NCBI RefSeq assembly: GCF_005869845.1
Contig: NZ_VAWF01000001.1
Span: forward strand, 1,302,001 to 1,366,000
DNA length: 64,000 bases
Source: Fodinibius saliphilus
GTDB lineage: Bacteria; Bacteroidota; Rhodothermia; Balneolales; Balneolaceae
Reading direction: 5' to 3'
The notes beneath the pieces were generated by a model that saw nothing but the letters and a program-made list of their open reading frames with translations, had not been told where the DNA came from and did no database searches. The translations under genes and the position numbers were made by a program. Shown here in pieces: positions 58,017 to 64,000 of the stretch (position 1 is its first letter; each line of letters starts with the position of its first letter).

Positions 58017-58475
58017 TTAGCCACCGCCAGGTTGTTCCTGCTTCGTAGAATAATTTACCCGAAGGGTACCTGCTTCACGGAGCTCTTCCTGAATATCGGT
58101 TACTTTACCGAATTCAGCCTCATCGTGTACACGTAGCGACACAATAAGTCTCGGTTCTTCTTTCAACTTATCGTACATTATGTTACGAACAGCAGAAACG
58201 TCATCGATAATCGAATCATCGATCTGGATTTTAACTGGTCCCAGTTTATTTCCAGATAACTTCTGCGGTCCTACATAGATGTAGCTAACAAGTCGTTTCT
58301 GTTCAATTTTTTCAATGTTTTCTGCTTCAGTAAAGTCTACCTTTACCTGTAATGTAACCTCACGAAGTACCGTTGTCACCATAAAGAAGATGAGCAACAT
58401 AAATACTACATCAGGCATTGCGGATGTAGGTACATCCTGACTTGTTTTGGCAGACTTTTTCTCAAAATGTCCCAT
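58017..58475 (-). CDS. exbD: ExbD/TolR-family protein (second copy)
   Basis: A 152-residue protein with one N-terminal membrane helix (about 22-42, PDVVFMLLIFFMVTTVLREV) whose Asp is in the proton-path position SAMPDVVFMLL, and a periplasmic domain. ExbD proteins form the moving shaft of the ExbB-ExbD motor that drives TonB receptors. The motif for an Asp at the start of the helix is retained. It is 12 bp after the other exbD; the two probably form hetero-oligomers or serve different partners. Confidence 0.9.
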   Translation of the reverse strand: MGHFEKKSAKTSQDVPTSAMPDVVFMLLIFFMVTTVLREVTLQVKVDFTEAENIEKIEQKRLVSYIYVGPQKLSGNKLGPVKIQIDDSIIDDVSAVRNIMYDKLKEEPRLIVSLRVHDEAEFGKVTDIQEELREAGTLRVNYSTKQEQPGGG

Positions 58476-58487
58476 AATTAAATACTC

Positions 58488-59039
58488 TTATTGATTGGGC
58501 TCTGCGATTGAAATTTTCTTAGGATACATGTCTTGTATCTTTTTCTGCTTCTCACTGCCTTCATCCAGCCTTTTATATGGAACCCCATAATTAGACTGTG
58601 AAGCTTGGTTTCGAAGCTCGGCATAAGCGCCCATCACTTCATCAAGCATATTGATATAAACATTGTAGGGCGTTGCCCGTTGTGTTTTAATCGATACAAT
58701 TGCTTTATCGGGTGAATCCGATAAACTAGGATCTTGTCCCCTGTTGGTTACAAAATCCTTCAATTTCTGCTTGACCTGTGTAACAGGCGTTGGTTCTGTT
58801 TCCTCTGTCCCCATCAATACTTGCCCTTGCTCGTTCACAAGGATTTTCATCATGTTTCTCTTTTTAATTGGTGGGGGTTCCTGTTCTTCTTCAGGAGCCG
58901 GAGGTAACTGTAAACCAATACCCGTATCAACATCAATAGTTGTTACAAGCAGGAAGAAGATAAGTAACAGGAAGGCAATATCTGCCATTCCCGCACCACC
59001 GACTTCCGGGTCTTCTCGTTCTCTATCTCTTCCAAACAT
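58488..59039 (-). CDS. exbD: ExbD/TolR-family protein (first copy)
   Basis: A 183-residue relative of the next gene, with N-terminal basic segment (MFGRDREREDPEVGG), one membrane helix with the proton-path Asp (GMADIAFLLLIFFLLVTTID, about 17-36), then a Pro/Glu-rich linker and a periplasmic domain that ends in a helical region (KKIQDMYPKKISIAEPNQ). It is longer than a normal ExbD (about 140 aa). It is the third gene of the exbB-small protein-exbD-exbD run. Confidence 0.9.
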   Translation of the reverse strand: MFGRDREREDPEVGGAGMADIAFLLLIFFLLVTTIDVDTGIGLQLPPAPEEEQEPPPIKKRNMMKILVNEQGQVLMGTEETEPTPVTQVKQKLKDFVTNRGQDPSLSDSPDKAIVSIKTQRATPYNVYINMLDEVMGAYAELRNQASQSNYGVPYKRLDEGSEKQKKIQDMYPKKISIAEPNQ

Positions 59040-59056
59040 GGTTAAGTCCTAAATGG

Positions 59057-59326
59057 TTATAGATTAAAAGTACCGCGAAGGCCGGTAAGTAGCATAAACA
59101 AAAACATTACAGCCATCATAAATAACATGGTACCAACTGCTGCTTCAGTGACGGTTCCAGCGATTCCAAAAGCGGCACCGAAAACGACAAAAGGAACAAG
59201 CATAGAAATTATCTTTTTCCGGTCCTGCTTGCCTTTAATCATGCTTTGGATCCCGGAAACAACCATTCCTATCACGCCAAGCGCAATCAATCCCAAGCCT
59301 AAACCTAGTGCTATAGATACAATCAT
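59057..59326 (-). CDS. small membrane protein between exbB and exbD
   Basis: An 89-residue, very hydrophobic protein with three likely helices (about 3-28, 41-61, 65-85) separated by a basic loop (MIKGKQDRKKII). Glycine-rich first helix. No family recognised from sequence. It lies 48 bp after exbB and 17 bp before exbD on the same strand, so it is probably an accessory of this motor complex; this is inferred from position only. Confidence 0.7.
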   Translation of the reverse strand: MIVSIALGLGLGLIALGVIGMVVSGIQSMIKGKQDRKKIISMLVPFVVFGAAFGIAGTVTEAAVGTMLFMMAVMFLFMLLTGLRGTFNL

Positions 59327-59374
59327 AATATTAGGTAAGAATTCGTTAAAAAGGTAGTAATTGTCAGACTTATT

Positions 59375-60091
59375 TTATTCTTCTGCTTCTCCAGAAGTAT
59401 CTACAATCTGCTCACCTTCTTTGAGCATAACAATAGAGTCAATAAGCGTGATAGAACTTTCTTCCATCTCAGAAATCAGACGATCAATTTTAGAAACACA
59501 GTAATTATAACCAATCTGGAGAATAATACCTGCGAGAAGTCCACCTGCAGTTGTCAAAAGTGCTACCTTAATACCACCGGCAACAAGAGTAGGTGAAATA
59601 TCACCAGCTTCTTCAATTGCATCAAAAGCCTGAATCATTCCTACTACAGTACCGAGGAATCCAAGCAGCGGTGCAATGGCAATAAAGAGAGATAGCCAAA
59701 CAAGACCTCGCTCAAGGAAACTCATTTCGATAGAGCCATAAGCGGATATTGCTTTTTCAGCAGCTTCGATACCTTCGTCAACACGCATCAACCCCGCTTG
59801 GAATACAGAAGCAACAGGCCCTCGTGTTTCAGCACAAAGTTCTTTTGCAGCAGAAACTCCACCTTCTTGGAGAGCTTCTTGCACATCAACAATAAACTTT
59901 CGTGTATCAATATCAGCTAGATTTAAGGTGATAATACGCTCCAGGAAAATGGCCAAACCTAAAATCAAGGCGACAAGGACCGGCCACATAAAACCACCCT
60001 CATTACCTTCATTAAATTTTTCAACTAGTAAATTAAAAAATCCTTGGTCCACTCCTGCTTGAAGGAAGAAGAGAGTTATAGACGTTGTCAT
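59375..60091 (-). CDS. exbB: MotA/TolQ/ExbB proton channel family protein
   Basis: A 238-residue protein with three membrane helices: about 35-52 (MWPVLVALILGLAIFLERII), 130-155 (LVWLSLFIAIAPLLGFLGTVVGMIQAFD, the family signature GLLGTV-GMI) and 165-190 (VALLTTAGGLLAGIILQIGYN). The conserved region near 140-190 identifies the family. The gene order with two exbD copies makes it the ExbB subunit of a proton-driven motor that energises TonB-dependent import or a Tol-like function. 160 bp separate it from dsbD. Confidence 0.92.
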   Translation of the reverse strand: MTTSITLFFLQAGVDQGFFNLLVEKFNEGNEGGFMWPVLVALILGLAIFLERIITLNLADIDTRKFIVDVQEALQEGGVSAAKELCAETRGPVASVFQAGLMRVDEGIEAAEKAISAYGSIEMSFLERGLVWLSLFIAIAPLLGFLGTVVGMIQAFDAIEEAGDISPTLVAGGIKVALLTTAGGLLAGIILQIGYNYCVSKIDRLISEMEESSITLIDSIVMLKEGEQIVDTSGEAEE

Positions 60092-60250
60092 ACGATTACT
60101 CCGATTAAATTATATTAGTTATCTGTTAATAAGGGCTCACAAAGATGCAAAATGATAGATCATTTTCGCTAAAATGTCAAAGAAGGGAGATCCTTTTTTA
60201 AAATAAACTTTTTGTATTAAAAACTTTAACAAATTAGGTGTATTCAGAAC

Positions 60251-62251
60251 TTAATTAATTCCGGTTTGAAACCCACTATTTCTTTTCCCGTACTGTTGCA
60301 GTCCAGCATCTAGAAATTGCTGAAACTCATCTTTATCAGCATAACCTATTAGCTGTTCCAGAATTGTTTCATTTTCTGGGTCCAAAACCACATACGTAGG
60401 TAATGCAACTGTACCTGTAAGTTCAAACTGAAATCGTTGATTCGCTGGTCCTTCAGATCCATCATCCGTATATAAACGCACCTGCTGCATTTTTGCAAAT
60501 CGTTTTTTTATTGATTCTCGAGGAAACACATTGGTTTCCATTGCCCGGCAATTGGTGCAAGTATAGCCTGTAAAGTCAATGAATAAAGGTTTATTTTCTT
60601 TAACTGCCTTTTCACGTGATTCTTCATAGTTACTCGACCACATTTCAGATTCCGAAGAATTGGCAGAACCGCCTCCAACCTGTGCGAAAGAACGTACTAC
60701 ACTCACATCTGTTGCTTGTTTTGGAGGTAACCAAGCATCCCAGATACCCAGGGATGCCCCCATCAATCCGGGGATCAAATAAAAGCTGAATAATATAAAA
60801 GGCATAGCCAACATCAGGCGCCCGGTTCCGATCTGTTTCGGTTTGGTATCGTGATTAATAGAATACATTCCGAGAACATATAATCCTGCTAATAGGAAAA
60901 TAGCAATCCATGCTGCAATAGCAAATGGTCGTGAAACCAACCCCCACTCCCAAACTAAGTCAGCATTGGATAAAAACTTAATTGCTGCAGCTAACTCTAT
61001 GAAACCTAAAAGAACTTTTACAATATTCATCCACGATCCACTCTGGGGTAACGATTCCAGCCATCGGGGAAAGAGTGCAAAAATAACGAAGGGACTCGCA
61101 AATGCCGCCGAGAAGCCCGCCATACCTATAATGGGATAAAACCACTCTCCTCCCGTAGTAGCAGCTAATACTCCCCCTACAAAAGGTGCTGTACATGAAA
61201 ATGACACGGCACTAATAGTTAATGCCATAAAGAGAATTCCAATAAGCCCTGAACTTTCATTACTTTTTTGGTTTAGCCAATTGGTCAATTGGTGAGGAAG
61301 GCGTAATTCAAAGGCTCCCAACAAACTGACAGCAAAAACTACCAATACGAATGCAATAAAGAGATTAACCCACGGGTTTGCAGCAAACTGGTTAGCCCCT
61401 GAAGCCCCTAAAATCAAAGCTAATAAAGCCCCCAAAATAGTAAAGGTCAGAACAATAGCTAGTCCAAAGCCAAGAGCCTGCCATACTGCCTTCCCACTCC
61501 CCCCCTCTCCTTCTTTCTGTTTCGAAAAGAAAGAAACCGTTAATGGGATCATTGGAAACACACAAGGAGTTAAAAGTGCTGCAAAACCGGCTGTTAATGC
61601 GATCCAAAGAAATGAAAACACACCACTACTTCCTAACCCACTGCTTGAAGCAGTACTACTACCTATTGATCCATCGCTTTTGGAGGAAGAACCTGTAGCT
61701 GTTAAAGATTCTTCGCCTTGATCTTCCGTTCCTGCTTGTTCAAAATCCTGGTATGGTTTATCAGAAACCCCTTCAATAGTTATTGAATGGGTAATAGATT
61801 TTGTTTTAGGAGGCAGGCAGACCTTATCATCACAAACCTGATAAAGAACTTCAAGATCGATCATTGCCGAACCGGAAACATCTTCTCGAAATGCTACTGG
61901 AACAGTAAAGGTAGCCTTACTTGTGTGCCATCCCAGCTCGGTATTAAAGTTCGGGTCCATTTCTATTACTGGTTCCGATTCTGTAACAGTCCCGGCTACA
62001 GCCATCTTTTTGTTGGCGGAAGAAAACTGGGTGGGATAGGGCCCTGCGTCAGGGTCATTGGCTACAGAGTAGAGGTGCCACTTTCCATCAATAGAAGCTT
62101 TAATGGTCAGGTCAAACACCTCCCCCGCCTTCACTGTTTCAGGAGCATCTGTTACCGAATATGAGACAGGATCTAACATCTGTCCTTGAACAAAAAATGG
62201 GGATAACACCATTACGATGATCCCCATTATCTTACTAATCGAATTTTTCAT
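60251..62251 (-). CDS. dsbD: thiol:disulfide interchange protein DsbD
   Basis: About 666 residues from ATG 62251, which begins a signal peptide (MKNSISKIMGIIVMVLSPFF); the frame reaches back to 62326, but that would overlap rplI. Domain order as in DsbD: N-terminal alpha domain (about 25-165; CDDKVCLPP), an eight-helix membrane domain (about 210-500; LTPCVFPMIPLTVSFFS with the first redox Cys, and FSCTAPFVGG with the second), and a C-terminal thioredoxin domain with YTCTNCRAM near 565-573. It passes electrons from cytosolic thioredoxin to periplasmic proteins and cytochrome biogenesis. It is 31 bp after rplI. Confidence 0.95.
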   Translation of the reverse strand: MKNSISKIMGIIVMVLSPFFVQGQMLDPVSYSVTDAPETVKAGEVFDLTIKASIDGKWHLYSVANDPDAGPYPTQFSSANKKMAVAGTVTESEPVIEMDPNFNTELGWHTSKATFTVPVAFREDVSGSAMIDLEVLYQVCDDKVCLPPKTKSITHSITIEGVSDKPYQDFEQAGTEDQGEESLTATGSSSKSDGSIGSSTASSSGLGSSGVFSFLWIALTAGFAALLTPCVFPMIPLTVSFFSKQKEGEGGSGKAVWQALGFGLAIVLTFTILGALLALILGASGANQFAANPWVNLFIAFVLVVFAVSLLGAFELRLPHQLTNWLNQKSNESSGLIGILFMALTISAVSFSCTAPFVGGVLAATTGGEWFYPIIGMAGFSAAFASPFVIFALFPRWLESLPQSGSWMNIVKVLLGFIELAAAIKFLSNADLVWEWGLVSRPFAIAAWIAIFLLAGLYVLGMYSINHDTKPKQIGTGRLMLAMPFILFSFYLIPGLMGASLGIWDAWLPPKQATDVSVVRSFAQVGGGSANSSESEMWSSNYEESREKAVKENKPLFIDFTGYTCTNCRAMETNVFPRESIKKRFAKMQQVRLYTDDGSEGPANQRFQFELTGTVALPTYVVLDPENETILEQLIGYADKDEFQQFLDAGLQQYGKRNSGFQTGIN

Positions 62252-62282
62252 TACCAAGAGGTTAAATTGAACGCAAAGCGCT

Positions 62283-62726
62283 TTATTTTTTAACCACCCA
62301 AACTTTAATCTGTGCTTTAATCTCACTAATTAAAGTAACAGTGGCGGTGTATTCACCTAATGTTTTGATGTCTTGGTCTAGTTCAATCTTACGCTTATCG
62401 ACGTTAATATCTCGTTCTTCCAGTGCATCTGCAACGTCTTGATTGGTTACTGAACCGTGAATCCGTTCATCTTCTCCTACAGCAACAGGAATTGTTACCG
62501 AAGTAGTTTCCAGACGCTCTGCCAATTCCTGAGCATTTTCTACTGTAACTTCAGCACGACGTTCTGCTTGTTCTTTCATTGTTTCAACCTGCTTGAGAGC
62601 ACCGTCGGTGGCCATAATTGCCTTTCCTTGGGGTATCAAGTAGTTGCGGCCGTATCCGGCTTTTACTTCTACGATGTCGCCGGCATCACCGAGCTTATTA
62701 ACATCTTCTCTTAAAATTAACTTCAT
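62283..62726 (-). CDS. rplI: 50S ribosomal protein L9
   Basis: About 147 residues. The N-terminal RNA-binding domain reads MKLILREDVNKLGDAGDIVE with the family's GYGRNYLIPQGKA near 24-36, then a long helix and the C-terminal domain. The frame extends five residues upstream (MANKY, ATG at 62741); 62726 fits the family start better (MKVILLEDV in relatives), but I cannot exclude the longer form. Third gene of the rpsF-rpsR-rplI operon, and the first to be followed by dsbD. Confidence 0.95.
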   Translation of the reverse strand: MKLILREDVNKLGDAGDIVEVKAGYGRNYLIPQGKAIMATDGALKQVETMKEQAERRAEVTVENAQELAERLETTSVTIPVAVGEDERIHGSVTNQDVADALEERDINVDKRKIELDQDIKTLGEYTATVTLISEIKAQIKVWVVKK

Positions 62727-62759
62727 GTATTTATTAGCCATGGGAATAGAAAATCTTTG

Positions 62760-63011
62760 TTATCGAAGGTTATCTGCTACATATGGAATCAAACCGAGGA
62801 ATCGTGCTCGCTTAATAGCTCGCGACAACTGGCGCTGATATTTAGCACTCGTTCCGGTTACACGACGGGGAAGAATCTTTCCCTGATCATTCATAAAACG
62901 CTGTAGCAAATCAGTGTTTTTATAGTCGATATATTCAATGCCCGCTTTCGAAAACTTGCACTCACGGGTCTTAATATGCCCTTTCTTTGGGTGTGATGGA
63001 TTCTTAATCAT
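62760..63011 (-). CDS. rpsR: 30S ribosomal protein S18
   Basis: An 83-residue basic protein with the S18 pattern: [22 protein letters not shown] near 17-40, [34 protein letters not shown] near 45-78. S18 binds S6 in the platform of the small subunit; its gene follows rpsF by 31 bp. No ssb gene lies between them, unlike in many Proteobacteria and Firmicutes. Confidence 0.96.
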   Translation of the reverse strand: MIKNPSHPKKGHIKTRECKFSKAGIEYIDYKNTDLLQRFMNDQGKILPRRVTGTSAKYQRQLSRAIKRARFLGLIPYVADNLR

Positions 63012-63042
63012 AATAGAAAATTGTTGTATTTATTGAGATAAA

Positions 63043-63426
63043 TTAATCTTCGTCGTTTTCTTCTTCATCTTGCTCTTCGACAAAGACCGGAGGTACTTCA
63101 TTTTTACGCTGCATTTCACGATGACGCAACATTTTAGCATCATACTTCAACGTTAGATAACGCATAATATGATCATCAATGCGAAGTGCTCGTTCTAACT
63201 TCTCAATAAGTTCTCCGGGCGCAGTAAAATAAGCGTTTACGTAATAGCCGCTGGACTTATTATCCATTTCAAACTCAAACTTGCGGATTCCCCATTCATC
63301 AACTTCATCAATCTCACCATCATTATCTCTGATAAACTTGGTGAATTTTTCGACGATACCTTCATACTCATCGTCTTCTAGAACGGGACTTATTATATAT
63401 GTTAATTCGTAATAGTTTCTACTCAT
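63043..63426 (-). CDS. rpsF: 30S ribosomal protein S6
   Basis: A 127-residue S6 protein: YELTYIISPVL at 6-16, the WGIRKFEFEMDNKSSGYYVN stretch near 45-64, and DDHIMRYLTLKYD near 82-94. The C-terminal tail is acidic (EEQDEEENDED), as S6 often is before modification in some bacteria. First gene of the ribosomal operon. Confidence 0.96.
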   Translation of the reverse strand: MSRNYYELTYIISPVLEDDEYEGIVEKFTKFIRDNDGEIDEVDEWGIRKFEFEMDNKSSGYYVNAYFTAPGELIEKLERALRIDDHIMRYLTLKYDAKMLRHREMQRKNEVPPVFVEEQDEEENDED

Positions 63427-63924
63427 AGGATATGTTTTCCTTTGGTTGTTCCTTAATTGAAACAGCCGACGTGGTGACTTTCACTCGTCAGCAGGCACGC
63501 AAAAATAAGCTTTTTTAATGCTAATTCCAATCCCTAAAATTCAATAACCATCGCTATTCTAAGGGTCGTAATGTCAGTATCGCCTGCAGGGTACTTTTTA
63601 GAAAAAAGCATTTTTTGACTTTAAACTTCATTTCCAGTTTAATTAGTATGATGTTATTGAAAGTTTTTTTCTAGAACTTGCTCTTTATACCCCGATTATT
63701 TTGATTCACAGGTAGGATCAAAGCATCATAAATAATACGTTGGCTAACTATTTTTACAATCCCTGTAATGGGATTTAAAAACTTTTAAGTATCATGGGCA
63801 GCCATTCCCTGTTTGAACAGGGTGCTACTCTATTTTCGCTGGATATTATTGGAGGTCTCACCAAAGTTAAATCTACGTCCTTAAAAATAGATATAAGAGA
63901 ATTTCCAAACACAAAATATTTTCA
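63427..63924. other. divergent intergenic region with promoters of rpsF and the next sigma gene
   Basis: About 500 bp. Close to rpsF is the hairpin described separately; the middle has a CCCTG/CAGGG hairpin at 63807-63822. A 50-codon frame at 63794-63946 overlaps the sigma start and is probably chance. No other gene seen. Confidence 0.5.
63465..63493 (-). promoter_or_regulatory. possible leader hairpin upstream of rpsF
   Basis: In the 5' leader of rpsF, minus strand, TGACGaGTGA pairs with TCACcACGTCGG around an AAG loop. S6:S18 leaders in other bacteria are autoregulatory RNA elements; whether this is one is inference, because the specific CCG-bulge motif is not certain here. Confidence 0.35.
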
Positions 63925-64000
63925 ATGGCAGACTCCTCTCAAATAACTCAGCTTTTAAATGACATTGAAGAAGGTTCTGAAGAAACATATAACGAACTTT
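63925..64000 (+). CDS. N-terminal part of an ECF sigma factor (cut by window end)
   Basis: ATG 63925 opens MADSSQITQLLNDIEEG, continuing EETYNEL to the window edge. The (I-LL--I--G---ay--L) pattern matches the beginning of a sigma-70 ECF subfamily (TIGR02999-like), whose members usually neighbour Ser/Thr protein kinases in Rhodothermota and related groups. Only 25 residues visible, so this is a probable call. Confidence 0.6.
   Translation, partial: MADSSQITQLLNDIEEGSEETYNEL

Noticed and set aside
63794-63946. 50-codon frame (MGSHSLFEQGATLFSLDIIG...) upstream of the last sigma gene
   Set aside because: It overlaps the sigma start in another frame, has no ribosome-binding site and no recognisable features.
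1-64000. CRISPR arrays, tRNA genes, toxin-antitoxin pairs or defence islands
   Set aside because: Searched by eye in all gaps; no regular direct repeats, cloverleaf-like segments or defence-type gene neighbourhoods seen.

Overview
The window looks like chromosome of a free-living, aerobic Gram-negative bacterium of the Bacteroidota / Rhodothermota-Balneolota group. Balneolota is my best guess, from these gene types: a TonB-dependent receptor with an N-terminal carboxypeptidase-regulatory-like domain, a short primary sigma factor, a two-component kinase with a Reg_prop propeller and Y_Y_Y domain, DUF4097 and DUF5916 proteins, and a 2-oxoglutarate dehydrogenase in which an E2 catalytic domain is fused to E1 (mycobacterial Kgd type). 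This placement is inferred from gene content; there is no rRNA in the window to check it. I see no tRNA, rRNA, CRISPR array, intact insertion sequence or prophage.

Layout. 0-9.5 kb: two tandem exported amidohydrolases (the second has lost its metal ligands), a MarC-type membrane protein, adenosine deaminase, an Uup-like ABC-F ATPase followed by a small Smr protein, a fasciclin lipoprotein and a membrane-anchored MutS-like ATPase. 9.9-13.7 kb: an envelope operon of ECF sigma factor, membrane-anchored HEAT protein and two DUF4097 proteins, followed by a badly decayed DUF5916 gene. 13.8-24.8 kb: PLP-dependent ammonia-lyase, SIMPL protein, PIG-L deacetylase, then the tesA/ybbA-ybbP divergent block, an OmpA-like protein, a 56-codon membrane protein, CorA, a double-domain universal stress protein and an exported endonuclease/phosphatase-fold lipoprotein. 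24.9-37.1 kb (mostly minus strand): OmpP1/FadL-like barrel, an aromatic- and Arg/Ser-rich lipoprotein, a response regulator/sensor kinase pair, RpoD, and a tight pepF - GAF/degenerate GGDEF - deoB operon.

37.3-43.8 kb is a gene graveyard: two RND efflux pump genes with frameshifts, in-frame stops and internal or terminal deletions, an AraC-family regulator in pieces between them, and two unidentified fragments. No membrane-fusion or outer-membrane partner survives. Working genes resume at 44.2 kb with the fused 2-oxoglutarate dehydrogenase, then FolE2 plus a pyruvoyltetrahydropterin synthase-like enzyme, and a TonB-dependent receptor next to a surface lipoprotein predicted to be a parallel beta-helix. 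The last block, read leftwards, is rpsF-rpsR-rplI-dsbD-exbB-small membrane protein-exbD-exbD, a strong terminator, then thiL and ftsH. The window ends inside a new ECF sigma factor gene on the plus strand.

The points most worth following up are the metal-free amidohydrolase paired with an apparently active one, the TonB receptor/beta-helix lipoprotein pair that has no SusD, the sigma/HEAT/DUF4097 operon whose two products end in the same five residues, the MutS-like ATPase with membrane segments, and the wholesale decay of an efflux locus without any mobile element in sight.
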